64,000 nucleotides of DNA from Reticulitermes speratus (GCA_021186555.1 JAJKFL010000330.1:30048944-30112943), one strand, 5' to 3'. Positions 11,270 through 21,616 are shown, counted from the stretch's first letter. Program-made: numbers and translations. Notes: generated by a model not told the origin, from the letters alone.

Positions 11270-11449
11270 TCCGTGACACACACTCTCACACTCGGTAGGA
11301 CTCCTCTGGACGAGGGATCGGCCCGCCGCAGAGACCTCTGCCTGACTGCACACAACATTCACAAGAGACAGACAGTCGTGCCCCCCGGCGGGATTCGAAC
11401 CCAGCAAGCGAGTGACCGCAGACTTACGCCTTAGACCGCGCGGCCGCCG
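11270..11449 (-). mobile_element. tRNA-derived SINE (family 1), reverse, truncated body
   Basis: Contains the family 1 signatures ggactcctctggacgag, cgcagagacctctgcctgac, ggcgggattcgaaccc and ccttagaccgcgcggccgcc. The distal (body) end seen at 2782-2870 is missing. Confidence 0.75.
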
Positions 11450-11982
11450 TGAATAGTTTTTTTTTATTTCATGTCATAATTTGTTATTACTGACGCAGAT
11501 TTGATGAATATTCTGTAGACGATGTACGTAACGTTCGGCGTGCCATTACAGTAACTCTAAATTGTGTTGTGCAATACGGGTACCTTTGTTAAGTGAATTG
11601 TACCCCAGACAGATTTCTCAAATGGAAATTTCGAAAGCTTATTCAGTGGGTTTTCACCTTAGTTTTATATCGAATCGTTAATTGGATTTGTTATTCACGT
11701 AAGAAATTTGCAATGGAAAGTAAAGTCCGCAGAGACTGAGTGACAAGTGATGTGACATTATGTGTGAATTCGAATGGTGAATAAATTACAGTGTTAATTA
11801 AATTACAGTTGGTTTAGTGATCAGTTTTTTAATTTTTTTTTTTTGTAGAGGAAATTCTCCTTGTCGTTTTACTCGAAGATCAATCTGAAGTGACTGTTTT
11901 CACATAGACGAAAGAAACAAATCGATTGGCTATCGATTATTGTGAAATTTATTAATTCCGCTGAAATTTATATAGGTATAAT

Positions 11983-12026
11983 CCCTGATAATTGTCCAGA
12001 GGGACCGAAACATATCGAAACAATAA
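11983..12026 (+). ncRNA. Diverged hammerhead-like motif
   Basis: CTGATAA, stem GTCC/GGAC around aga, then CGAAACATAT. The stem and GAAAC box are kept; the first box has G8 replaced. Downstream 'tgtactgcgatgg' does not clearly match the terminal motif of the better copies. Confidence 0.4.
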
Positions 12027-12124
12027 CCAAAGGGCTGGAAACTAGCCCATACAATTGTACTGCGATGGTTTTTATTCAAAATATTATAATTGAGGTACAC
12101 GATGGATCATGAACCAATTAAAAT

Positions 12125-12300
12125 TGATCTTGAATAAAATAGGGCGTGCTGGCATGAACGGGCTGTATTGTAGCTCAGGGAAGGAGCGGGCTGTTGTGAA
12201 CACGGTGATGAACCATCGATTTCAATAGGGTATTAGAGATTTCTTGACTAGCTAAGGAACTGTTAGCTTCTTAATGATGACTCTGCTCCATAGAGTTATT
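12125..12300 (+). pseudogene. Non-LTR retrotransposon 3'-end fragment
   Basis: Carries 'gggctgttgtgaacacggtgatgaacc' and the 3' UTR 'atttcttgactagctaaggaactgttagct...actctgctccat', matching the ends of the 8195, 45300 and 52511 LINE fragments. An (ATT)n run follows at 12297-12321. Confidence 0.7.
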
Positions 12301-13009
12301 ATTATTATTATTATTATTATTGTCTTCATCGTCGTCATTATTCCGCAAGGATCTGTTCTGGGGCCTCTGATTTTCAGTTATTTATAAATAATGCATCGTA
12401 ATTGAGTACTGTGGATACTCTCCGTTCGCTGATGACATCAGGTTTTTCCGTGCTGTTAAACCTCCCAGTAATTGTATATTGTTACAGTCTGATATTGATT
12501 GTGTGCGAGGTTCGTGCGCTGAAGACTTCATGAAAGTTAACACAACGTTGTTACCTAAGACTTACTACTGTGTGAAAGAAAGCGAACTCTCTGCTCTACA
12601 GTTACAAACTTTATGAACACTGTGTAACCGGTACTGACTCTTTTAAAAGACCTGGGAGTGTTTATTGATTCGTCAAGTTCATTACACGTATTTACAGTTC
12701 ATTAGGTTGCTGTGTCTTGTTTCCATTGGTAAGTTTTCCTGTCTCTTCCATGTGTTTTTACTGATGTTATGTTTGACTTTACTTAGATGTAAATTAGAGT
12801 ACGTCTTTTATTTGGAGTTCTGTTACGACTACTGTTGCCAGCAAGCTGGAACGCATCCAGCGGAAGTTCTCTGTTATAATTAATCACGTCTTTCACCACG
12901 CCCCTTGTACTTGTGACAATGCATTAGATTACCTTAAGCTGCAAACTCTGCGTGTAAAGAGGCGTTACGTTGATGCACTGTTTTTGTTAGTCTTTAGCTT
13001 GGTCTAAAT

Positions 13010-13276
13010 CAGTGATATTCAACCTTTTTTGTTCGCGTACCCCCCACATATAATTTCTCTTCAACTTTGTACCCCCAAAGTTGTTGGTGCATAATTAAAG
13101 TTATGCATAGTCTATAATCTACATGTAAAATAAGTTAAATAAATTACATCCAAAATAATGTATTAAATAATAAGTTTTAAATGACCGAAAAGAGAGTCAA
13201 TGTATTAAATAACAAATATATTATATGCACTGTGTGGAATAAAATGAAACTAGCCGCCCAGATAAGAATCGCATAA

Positions 13277-13322
<46 letters not shown>

Positions 13323-13496
13323 TGGCGCTCCCTAATCGCATGTCCTTACGTCCGGATCTCTTGTGGCTAACCCTAAATCTGGCCCTGATTATTCAGTTTT
13401 ATCATGAAATAATATATTTTCTTTAAATTTTACGTACCCCCTAAGATGTCTTCGCGTACCCACGGGGGTACGCGTACCCCAGGTTGAATACCACTG
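13010..13496. mobile_element. hAT-type MITE with 8-bp target duplication
   Basis: Ends cagtgatattcaacc ... ggttgaataccactg are inverted repeats with internal gtacccc-rich subterminal repeats. Flanked by gtctaaat at 13002-13009 and 13497-13504, the 8-bp duplication typical of hAT. Holds an AT-rich core and a (GA)n run at about 13278-13317. Inserted in the C-terminal coding part of the Jockey-like LINE. Confidence 0.9.
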
Positions 13497-13926
13497 GTCT
13501 AAATGATATATCCTTCCGTGTTGGACAGTGTTGTGGGGGTCTTGAGTTCCTGCTCGGAATGTTAAGATACATCTCTGTGTTCAGTGTCTGCTGTCCATGC
13601 CAGGATTGTGCCTCTGCTAAATGTGCGTCATCTGACAGTGTAGTTTGTAGAGACGTTGATATATCTGGGGAACAAATTGTTACTCATAATCGGGATTTTA
13701 CATAAACAATCGTATTTTTATTATCAGACTGCTTTAGCAGCAGTGAAACTGTATTCTGCATAATAATGCACAGTTTCCTCGTTTGAACTCTTGATTTGTT
13801 TGTTAGCTAACTGAACTTTATACTGTTCATACCGTGCATTTTCATTTGATCACACATTTCTCAAAACCAACAAATTGCACACTTCTTATTTATTATATAA
13901 AAAACTTCTTTTTTTTACAATAAAAT

Positions 13927-13976
13927 CAGTCCGACATGTTTCGGTTCTCTGTTATTGAACCATCATCAGGGACCTA
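13927..13976 (-). ncRNA. Hammerhead-ribozyme-like motif, reverse
   Basis: The minus strand reads AGGTCCCTGATGA, T, GGTTC-loop-GAACC, GAAACATGTCGGACTG. All three helices can form, with helix I GGTCC/GGACT. Inverted partner of 14257-14306. Confidence 0.65.
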
Positions 13977-14256
13977 TATTTTGAGTTACACAAAATTACA
14001 AAACAGCAAGTAATGGCACATATTAAATGTTAAAGACGTAAAATGTTGCCATTTACAACCACCGTTCTGCCTTAGCAGTTCTCTTATATGTCTATACAAA
14101 AATTTTCTATGCATGTTTTATCTAATTTTAACTTTATTTTTAACTTTAACATTCAGTGGCCCTACAAATAACAACTGAGAAAATACACATATTACATATT
14201 TAACATTTAATTGTGCCATTACTTGCTGTTTTGTAATTTTGTGTAACTCAAGATAT

Positions 14257-14306
14257 AGGTCCCTGATGATGGTTCCATAACAGAGAACTGAAACATGTCG
14301 GACTGA
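14257..14306 (+). ncRNA. Hammerhead-ribozyme-like motif
   Basis: CTGATGA at 14263-14269; extra T 14270; helix II GGTTC (14271-14275) with GAACT (14285-14289); GAA at 14290-14292; minimal helix III ACATGT (14293-14298); putative cleavage nucleotide C14299; helix I GGTCC (14258-14262) with GGACT (14300-14304). The paired reverse copy at 13927-13976 has a perfect GGTTC/GAACC helix II. Catalysis is not shown by sequence alone. Confidence 0.65.
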
Positions 14307-14557
14307 TTTTATTGTAAAAAAAAGAAGTTATTTTGTATACTAAATAAGAAGTGTGCATTTTGTTGGTTTTGAGAAATGTGTGATTAACTGAACTTATTGT
14401 GTTTTGTTGTGTTGCTTCCTTGTGTATTGTTTCTTTTGGTTTCGTTTATGTATGTATACAGTGTGTATTAGTGCTGATTTTGTAACTGGCCAATAGGCTG
14501 TTGATTGATCACGATAATAAGAAAAGCAGACTGAATTATGATGACAAGCACTGCAAT

Positions 14558-14591
14558 TATTATTATTATTATTATTATTGCTATTAGTGTT

Positions 14592-14622
<31 letters not shown>
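14558..14622. repeat. (ATT)n microsatellite
   Basis: Two blocks of ATT repeats separated by a short interruption (gctattagtgttagtg). Confidence 0.9.
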
Positions 14623-15273
14623 TCCTTTCATATCTACTTTTTCTTTCATTTCGACAGTGTTTGTCATTAGTTTTCAGTATATCTTGTGTGTTAATACTCT
14701 ATACCATTTATGTTTTGACAGTCACAGTTTCACACTGTCTGTGATAGTTCAGTCGGTAAGTGCATAAGCTGGAATGCATTTTGATGGAATGTATGGGCTT
14801 TTGAGACGGCACTTGTTTTATTTTTCTGGTTTTTGTTTTGTGCTTTGTTTTTGTGTTGTTCTGTTGTTTGTTTGTGATGGTTTTTGTAACTGCCATTTGT
14901 GCTGAGTAACCAGCACGTTAATAAACTACTGAATGTGATATTTTATTACATTATTTTAAAGTTTTCTTATCAATTATCTAAGTAAGTTATTGTTTGTTTA
15001 TTTATTTGTTTTGGTTGTGTTTGTTTTATTTTGTCTGTTTATTGTCCGTTGTTATTTATGTTTGTATGTTGTGCTGTTTCTGTAATTGGCCACCTGGCTG
15101 TTGATTCGGCACATTAATAAACTAGAATTGAATTGAATTGAATATAATAATAATATTAAAATGGTCGCAGTAGTAATAGTATTACTAATAGTAATAGCAA
15201 ACAGCGAGCAGTAGCAGCGGTGGTGACGGTAACAATATTATTGTTTTGTAGAAGTTTCTATTTGTGAGTTAGT

Positions 15274-15469
15274 ACAGTCAGATGTAACACCGAGTTTCGA
15301 GCTCTCGCCATGTTTGTGATCTGTTATGGGAAAACTTCTGTTTAGAATCAGTTGGTATGTATGATCTATGTTCATGTTAAATTTCGTGTGCCTATAGTGC
15401 CACTGGTTGTTCAGTTAATCGTGCCACTGTGATAACCGAAAGTTCGTTTGCATGACATTATCGCCTGCT
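15274..15469 (+). repeat. 196-bp direct repeat, left copy, flanking the RTE element
   Basis: Begins acagtcagatgtaacacc and ends gacattatcgcctgct. By eye it is identical over 196 bp, without gaps, to 18870-19065. The outer flanks differ (agt before the left copy, cgcgctgtcc after the right copy), so the repeat is bounded exactly by the element: a very long target-site duplication. Confidence 0.93.
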
Positions 15470-18400
15470 TTGATGGTATCTTCACCTTGCCGTGGTAGAG
15501 GGGCTTGTGAGTTCCAGTGACCCTGAGAGCTAAGCCGGCGGTAGCATTGCTACCAGTAGGGTCTCCCAAGCCGGACAGATCAAAAGGGTAGGAACCAGAC
15601 GAAGAGAGATGCCTAGGAGATGGGAAACCGAATAAAACTCCCCTGATGCCGGAAGCAGCGACATCAGTAGCGACATGAAGCACAGAGCAAATGATGCTCG
15701 AGATGGTTCATGATCGTGTAGCAACAGGCGTGACCAGAGTGGTCTGAACGGCTGCAGTACTGCGATGTGGAAAGCAAATGGAAAAACTACCACATTATTA
15801 CTTTTCCTGGATAGTCTCTTCCAGAAACAGAGACAAATGCCAAATGCGAGATGCTTCCTCTGGAGACAAAACATTCCGGAGGTAAACTACTCCCCCATTC
15901 GGATCTCCGGGGGGGAGTGTTTCTAGGGGAGACACCACGCGGTAATGACTACAGACAAAAGCAGAAGACACAGAATGAACAGAACAGCTTCAAGATAGGC
16001 ACTTGGAACGTAAGGACCTTGAATCAAGGAGGAAGACTCGAAAATTTGAAGAAAGAGATGCAGAAGAACGCAGTGTCTGTGCTAGGTGTTAGTGAAGTGC
16101 GGTGGAAGGGTCAAGGTGAAATAAAAAGTGGTGATTATACAGTGTATTATTCCGGGGGTGACAGTGCTGAAAGAGGCGTAGCAATAGTAGTGCATAAAAG
16201 CGTAGTGAAAAGTGTTGTTAAGAAGAGTGTGTATAGTGACAGAATCATTGCTATTAAATTGCAGGCAGAACCGGTAAGTATTTTGATAGTGCAAGTGTAT
16301 ATGCCAACATCGGACTATGAAGATGACGAAGTGGAAGAGTTGTATGATGTAATTGAAGAAATTCTTGAAGAGGATGGAAAGGGTGCGACAAACACGATTA
16401 TAATGGGAGATTGGAACAGTGTGGTTGGAGATAAAGCACATCACAACACTGTTGGACCATATGGACTGGGAAGGAGGAATCAGAGAGGTCAAATGCTTAT
16501 TGACTTCTGTGAAAGAAATGGACTTGTTATAACAAACACATGGTTCAAAAAACCTAAAAGAAGATTGTACACGTGGAAATCACCAGGAGATAGGAAGCGA
16601 TATCAGCTGGACTATGTACTAGTGAAACAACGATTCAGGAACAGTGTGAAGGATGTGCAGACACTGCCTGGAGCAGATATTGACTCTGACCACAATTTAC
16701 TGGTTGCAAAGATCTGCACCAGATTGAAGAAGATCATGAGGTTCCACAAGAAAAAACCAAGATGGGATTTGGAGAAGCTATATGCTCAACGACAGGTAGT
16801 ACACGATAGACTAGAAGAAAAGCTTGGTGCAATCAAATGTGAAAGTGGGAATGTGGAAGTGCAGTGGAACAATATCAAGAAATGTGTGTTAGATACTATG
16901 AGTGGTTTGGTTGGAAAAGTCGAGAGGAGAGCAAGAAAGCCATGGATTACACAGGAGATGATCAGTAAAATGGATGAACGAAGGAAATGGAAGAATGTCA
17001 ACAATGAAGAAGGACGGAAGAACTACAGAAGACTGAGGAATGAATTGAAAAGAGCCACGGACAACGCCAAGAAGGAATATCTGGAGAGCATATGCGACGA
17101 GATCATAGAATTTCAAAGAATAGGACGTTATGATTTAATGTACATGAAGACAAAGGAACTAGGTTGGAAAGAAAACCATGGGATTCAAAACATTGGCATC
17201 GAAGACTCTCAAGGCAATATAATAATAAATCAGAGAAGAGTACTGCAAATTTGGGAGAATTATATCACAGAGCTCTACGATCGAGCTAATCGACCAGAAC
17301 ATCTAGACGTCGAACCTGAAGATGAAGTAGATGAAGATGAGAAAGGCCCTCATATTTTGCAAAGTGAAGTGGAAAAAGCTATCAAGGAGATGAGGGATAA
17401 GAAGGCTACAGGAGATGATGATGTACCTGGGGATGTGCTCAAATTGTTGGGAGAAGGTGGTCTAAGGCTAATGACACAGATGATCAACAGCATGTATGTA
17501 ACTGGAGAATGGCCCAGAGATTTTATTGAAGTTACAATGATTGCCTTAAAGAAGAAGCCCAAAGCTACAAAATGCAGCGACCATCGCACAGTCAGCATCA
17601 TCGCTCATGCAGCAAAGATAGTAGCGAGGATACTTAGAAGAAGGATTGAGAGGAAAATTGAAGATGCACTTGGAGAAGATCAGTTTGGATTTAGAAGAGG
17701 AAAAGGAACTAGGGATGCAATTGGGATGCTGAGAATAATATCAGAACGAACCTTGGTCATAGATGAGGAATTGTGTGCTTGCTTCATAGACTGGCAGAAG
17801 GCATTTGACCGTGTCAACTGGACCAAATTAATGCAAATCCTAAAAGGAATTGGGATAGACTGGCGCGAAAGAAGATTGATCAGCAAATTGTACATGGAAC
17901 AGAGTGTCAAAATACGACTGGACCAAGGGGAGACGAGAAGTGTGAAGATTGGAAGAGGAGTTAGACAAGGTTGCTGTTTGTCACCGATTCTGTTCAACTT
18001 ATACAGCGAATACCTTACCAAGGAAGCTCTTGAAGGGTTTGGAGACTTCAAAATAGGAGGACAAGTAATTCGCACTGTGAAATATGCAGATGACCTTGTG
18101 CTACTGGCTAGGGAAGAAAAGGTGCTACAGGGCATGATTGATAGACTAATTGAAATTGGAAGACGCTATGGAATGGAAATGAATGTGGGAAAAACTAAAG
18201 TAATGAAAATCTCAAGGCAACCATCCCCAATGAAAATTATGATAGATCAAAAACAATTGGAGAATGTGGAATATTTCAATTATTTGGGTAGCATGATAAC
18301 AAGTGATGCAAGGTGTACACGTGAAATTAAATCCAGAATTGCCATGGCAAAAGCAGCATTCAACAAGAAGAAAAATCTTTTCACCAGCAAACTGGAATTA

Positions 18401-18869
18401 AATGTAAGGAAGAAACTAGTAAAGTGCTACGTTTGGAGCATAGCTTTGTATGGTGCTGAAACGTGGACACTTCGGAAAGCAGATCAGAAGTATCTGGAAA
18501 GTTTTGAAATGTGGTGCTGGAGAAGAATGGAGAAGATCAGTTGGACCGATCGTGTGAGAAATGAAGAAGTATTACACAGAGTCAAGGAGGAGAGGAATAT
18601 CCTACATACAATAAAAAGAAGAAAGGCTAAATGGATTGGTCACATCTTGCGTAGAAACTGCCTTCTGAAACACGTGATTGAAGGAAAGTTAGAAGGAAGG
18701 ATAGAAATGACGGGACGACGAGGGAGAAGACGTAAGCAGCTACTGGATGACCTTAAGGAAAAGAAGAGATACTGGAAATTGAAAGAGGAAGCACTAGATC
18801 GCACCCTGTGGAGAACTCGCTTTGGAAGAGGCTACGGACCTGTCGTAAGGCAGACTACGGAATGAATGA
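15470..18869 (+). mobile_element. Full-length RTE-like non-LTR retrotransposon (about 3.4 kb)
   Basis: A single-ORF element with a roughly 380-bp 5' leader (starting ttgatggtatcttcaccttg), one intact 1004-codon ORF (endonuclease-RT) and almost no 3' UTR: the stop TGA lies inside the terminal (ATGA)n-like tail, ggaatgaatgaa. It is bounded by the 196-bp direct repeats. Small size, one ORF, a minimal 3' UTR and a short-repeat tail instead of poly-A fit the RTE clade. Truncated relatives: 38598-39397 (+) and 34183-34351 (-). The intact ORF and identical flanking repeats indicate a young insertion. Confidence 0.88.
15851..18865 (+). CDS. RTE-type endonuclease-reverse transcriptase (1004 aa)
   Basis: The protein nicks target DNA and reverse-transcribes the element RNA there (target-primed reverse transcription, known for the family). 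An N-terminal apurinic-type endonuclease spans about residues 47-290: KIGTWNVRT (48-56, Asn), SEVRWKG (81-87, catalytic Glu), GDWNS (186-190, Asp and Asn), SDH (279-281). The central RT spans about 500-800: QFGFRRGKGTRDA (611-623), FIDWQKAFD (645-653, catalytic Asp647), GVRQGCCLSPILFN (703-716), YADD (745-748). A basic C-terminal region (855-1004) has YGAETWTL, ARG/LYS-rich GRRGRRRKQ and a W-rich segment. The frame opens at 15815 after a TAG, and 15851 is the first ATG. No stop or frameshift is seen. Database entries often label such endonuclease halves 'craniofacial development protein 2-like'. Confidence 0.93.
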   Translation: MLPLETKHSGGKLLPHSDLRGGVFLGETPRGNDYRQKQKTQNEQNSFKIGTWNVRTLNQGGRLENLKKEMQKNAVSVLGVSEVRWKGQGEIKSGDYTVYYSGGDSAERGVAIVVHKSVVKSVVKKSVYSDRIIAIKLQAEPVSILIVQVYMPTSDYEDDEVEELYDVIEEILEEDGKGATNTIIMGDWNSVVGDKAHHNTVGPYGLGRRNQRGQMLIDFCERNGLVITNTWFKKPKRRLYTWKSPGDRKRYQLDYVLVKQRFRNSVKDVQTLPGADIDSDHNLLVAKICTRLKKIMRFHKKKPRWDLEKLYAQRQVVHDRLEEKLGAIKCESGNVEVQWNNIKKCVLDTMSGLVGKVERRARKPWITQEMISKMDERRKWKNVNNEEGRKNYRRLRNELKRATDNAKKEYLESICDEIIEFQRIGRYDLMYMKTKELGWKENHGIQNIGIEDSQGNIIINQRRVLQIWENYITELYDRANRPEHLDVEPEDEVDEDEKGPHILQSEVEKAIKEMRDKKATGDDDVPGDVLKLLGEGGLRLMTQMINSMYVTGEWPRDFIEVTMIALKKKPKATKCSDHRTVSIIAHAAKIVARILRRRIERKIEDALGEDQFGFRRGKGTRDAIGMLRIISERTLVIDEELCACFIDWQKAFDRVNWTKLMQILKGIGIDWRERRLISKLYMEQSVKIRLDQGETRSVKIGRGVRQGCCLSPILFNLYSEYLTKEALEGFGDFKIGGQVIRTVKYADDLVLLAREEKVLQGMIDRLIEIGRRYGMEMNVGKTKVMKISRQPSPMKIMIDQKQLENVEYFNYLGSMITSDARCTREIKSRIAMAKAAFNKKKNLFTSKLELNVRKKLVKCYVWSIALYGAETWTLRKADQKYLESFEMWCWRRMEKISWTDRVRNEEVLHRVKEERNILHTIKRRKAKWIGHILRRNCLLKHVIEGKLEGRIEMTGRRGRRRKQLLDDLKEKKRYWKLKEEALDRTLWRTRFGRGYGPVVRQTTE

Positions 18870-19065
18870 ACAGTCAGATGTAACACCGAGTTTCGAGCTC
18901 TCGCCATGTTTGTGATCTGTTATGGGAAAACTTCTGTTTAGAATCAGTTGGTATGTATGATCTATGTTCATGTTAAATTTCGTGTGCCTATAGTGCCACT
19001 GGTTGTTCAGTTAATCGTGCCACTGTGATAACCGAAAGTTCGTTTGCATGACATTATCGCCTGCT
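18870..19065 (+). repeat. 196-bp direct repeat, right copy
   Basis: Identical by eye to 15274-15469. Starts directly after the tail ggaatgaatga(a). The exact left edge is ambiguous by one A, which both the tail and the repeat could supply. Confidence 0.93.
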
Positions 19066-19462
19066 CGCGCTGTCCAACATGACACTGATGCTGGAGATGT
19101 TGCCTATGATGCACGGCGTTGTACGTCTCTGTTCCTGGAGCGTGATTGTGTAGGAGTTACGTTTCTTAATAACAAGGTACTCTTACGAGTCGAGTAAATA
19201 CTGGTAATTTGACGTATCAAAGTACAGTATTTATTTTACGTGTTCATAAATGTCTTCGGCGCAGTGGAGTTGAAGACGTGCTTATCTAAGAATTACACTA
19301 GGGGCGTGGGCTCCATTGTCTTCCGAAAGCTAGTACTAAACCCAGACAGGAATTGTGACGTGACAGTTTGTATTTCATAACGGGGAAGCATTCAAAATCC
19401 TCATTGAAAGTCGTTTTATTTATTATAGTTTTGTATGACTTTCACCGTGCATTTTCTGTTCA

Positions 19463-19692
19463 CTGTCTAATAACCAACTAAATGTACTTTCACTTTTTAA
19501 CTATTTAATTGTTTACAAATTTTCCCCTACATATGTTTCGGTCTATACATAGACCATCATCAGGGGGTATACAAAATACACTTTATTTACATCCGTATAT
19601 TCAATCTGTCACCATATGCAGTCTGGTTCAATTCAGTCTTTTATGTAGGTTGTAATCACATTTTAAAAACACATTTTTCAAAAATAGATTGT

Positions 19693-19743
<51 letters not shown>

Positions 19744-20045
19744 CACTGTATATAAGTTCTTAATAGGCTCGTCAATGTTGTATTTAAAAGGTTGAAAACG
19801 TCAACATGGATATCATGTTTTCACACACCTTTGGCTAGTTGTATTTTTTCGTGGTTTTATATATTTTGGAGTTCGTATTTATAATGTGCTGTTTTGTTTT
19901 GTGTGCTGTCACTGTGGTGCGAACTGTCTGCCTGTCTTGTGGACTGTGGTCTGTCATATGGTCTATGTATAGACCGAAACATATGTAGGGGAAAATTCGT
20001 AAACAATTAAATAGTTGAAAGTGCATTTAGTTGGTTATTAGACGG
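19463..20045. mobile_element. Fold-back element with hammerhead-like end and (TA)n core
   Basis: The left arm (cactgtctaataaccaactaa... 19461-19570) is inverted relative to the right arm (...gtgcatttagttggttatta, 19955-20045). The cap accgtgcattttct sits at 19444-19457. The left arm carries an intact reverse hammerhead-like motif; the right arm keeps GACC-GAAACATATGTAGGGG but has lost the CTGATGA box. A (TA)n tract at about 19698-19742 lies in the middle. Confidence 0.65.
19524..19567 (-). ncRNA. Hammerhead-ribozyme-like motif, reverse
   Basis: The minus strand reads CCCC-CTGATGA-T-GGTCTAT..ATAGACC-GAA-ACATATGT-A-GGGG. Helix I CCCC/GGGG, helix II GGTCTA/TAGACC and a slightly longer helix III (ACATATGT) all pair. 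This is one of the best-formed copies. Confidence 0.65.
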
Positions 20046-20159
20046 TTATTATAGTTTATTTAACGACGCTGTCGGTAACCCAGACTTCATAGCGTCGGAT
20101 GGTGGCATGACAATGAATTATAAATCGGATAGAATGCGAATTGAGGCGGTCGTGGCAGA

Positions 20160-20440
20160 TGTATAGATGGCAGACCAGGAGATGGGTCGCTGCGGACGGT
20201 GGGGGGCGTGTTTGGTGCGGCGCGGGGAGTGTTGAGTGTTGACTGTAGTGGGGACTAGAGGACTGCTATTGGTGGGAGCGACAGACAGTTCTGCTACTAC
20301 ACAGACTGAAAACATCCAGCGTTTCGAGTGGCGTGCAGTGAGCCAGTACAGTATGTGAATGTTCTCTGCATGGGCAAATAGCAACTGGTCATTCGCCACG
20401 AAAATCTTACGCATGCGCATCTGTCGCACTCGTAGCAGGG
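20160..20440. repeat. Dispersed repeat, paired with 8797-9060
   Basis: Second copy of the repeat described at 8797, with extra sequence in the first half (gcgtgtttggtgcggcgcgg) and ending near 'gcactcgtagcagggatctt'. Confidence 0.6.
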
Positions 20441-21250
20441 ATCTTCTCCGTGGCGGTGGACTGTAAGAGAAAGAGACTATTCGAACTTTTGTTGGATAGA
20501 CTGAAGAAGACCACGTGAAACTCATTCAGGACGCCCAGTGCTCTGACCAAGACTGGAACCGAGGACCATCAGAATAAAAGTCAAGAAGTGTTACCGTCTC
20601 AGCCAACTTAAGTCTGTCCAAGACAGTCATGATACAGTTCAGGGCTCAGCTCTGCGGCCCCAGACGCAGGGGAAATTTAGGGGGAATGTGTGGAATGTTG
20701 CACGGGAGGGACACATCGCTGTTCTGAGAACGGGTGGATATGGTGTGGTGGACTGTCTGAAAACATCTGTTGGAAGAGCCGGTGTGAGAACTCAGTGGTC
20801 AAACAGTACTGTTGACTGGTGAGGAAATGTTTTTTGTGCAGCTAATAGCGGGACCTACACCCGTTGCAACGGGAGGCGTTTTTTGAAATTCGTTCCGGAG
20901 TCGGAGACCTCAGTCCCATTGAGGTGTGGGTTTACAAAACCGTAAAATGTAGTTTCGCCCTTGATTTGTAGTCTTGGTAACTGATACCGGGTTAAGTGAC
21001 GTATTGTAAAGCTTTATACCCGAAATTTTTGATGGTAAATCTATTAATCGGCGGTGGGGCAATCTGGTAACCAGAAGTGTGTATGATGTAGGCTGGTGGA
21101 TAAGCCAGCAAGTGGCAGAGGCAAGAGGCTGCTGTTGTAGTGAAGCACCGACGGCATATCGATCGGTGCAATAACGCGGGGCTGCAGTAGTCGTGCAGTG
21201 GGCTGCTACCACTCCTGAAATTAATTTTAGCGTTGATTCACCGGTAAAGT
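20441..21250. other. No recognised feature
   Basis: Unique-looking sequence. A 125-codon reverse frame at 20910-21287 shows no recognisable motif and overlaps a dispersed repeat at its start. Confidence 0.45.
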
Positions 21251-21254
21251 GAAA

Positions 21255-21345
21255 CATGACCAGGGGTGCGCACGTCCAGAGCGCCATGTAGTCTGGGCGA
21301 ATAACGTTTATACGGTGGCGCCTAATATTGGTGGGTCTTCAGTAC
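21255..21345 (+). repeat. Dispersed repeat (ggtggcgcctaa family)
   Basis: Short copy of the repeat at 6585-6745, ending where the family 3 SINE's target site begins. Confidence 0.45.
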
Positions 21346-21369
21346 GAAACTATTCGTTTTACCCATCTG

Positions 21370-21616
21370 TCCACTCGGGACAGCTCAGTCAGTATAGCGA
21401 CTCTCTACGGGCTGGGCGATTCGGGGTTTGAATCCCGTTGGGGACGAGATTTTCCGTACCCGTCCAAGGCGGCCCTGGGGCCCGCCGAGCCTCCTGTACA
21501 ATGGGTACCGGGTCTCTTTCCGGGGGTAAAGCGGCCGGGGCGTGGCGTTGACCACCCATCTCCATATAGCGCCGAGGTTAAGGAAGGATTAGAACTTAGC
21601 ATGTAATAGGGTGAAC
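21370..21616 (+). mobile_element. tRNA-derived SINE (family 3) with 12-bp target duplication
   Basis: The head has box A gacagctcagtcagtatagc and box B GGTTTGAATCCC, then the family body (ggggcccgccgagcctcc, gtaccgggtctctttccggg, gtaaagcggccggggcgtgg). Flanked by tttacccatctg at 21358-21369 and 21617-21628. Confidence 0.9.

Larger units (their letters stand above)
13819..14384. mobile_element. Fold-back element with inverted hammerhead-like ends, 11-bp target duplication
   Basis: Arms of about 190 bp (13848-14050 and 14190-14384) are inverted copies at high identity. Both carry a hammerhead-like motif (minus at 13927-13976, plus at 14257-14306). Flanked by taactgaactt at 13808-13818 and 14385-14395. 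The left edge carries the cap accgtgcattttc (13831-13843); the right edge ends gtgtgcattttgttggtttt. Interpreted as an inverted pair of Penelope-type terminal repeats without internal coding sequence. Confidence 0.75.
12335..15143 (+). pseudogene. Jockey-like LINE remnant, split by two later insertions
   Basis: Frames read 'GSVLGPLIF' (RT motif B type), then 'FADDIRFFRAVKPP' (RT catalytic motif C, FADD, near 12430), later 'SKLERIQRKF' and 'DNALDYLKLQTLRVKRRYVDALF' (C-terminal region), and after the interruption 'SVFSVCCPCQDCASAKC'. Stops and frameshifts are numerous. A hAT MITE (13010-13496) and a Penelope-type fold-back (13819-14384) interrupt it. The 3' part holds three copies of a terminal motif of the form 'tgta.ctggcc....ctgttgatt..gcac..taataaact' (about 14480, 14885, 15070), the last with a (TTGAA)n tail at 15123-15143. 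The element is 5'-truncated and not functional. Confidence 0.7.

Noticed and set aside
16082-18135. Long reverse frames of 72-151 codons under the RTE ORF
   Set aside because: Antisense shadows of the 1004-codon ORF.
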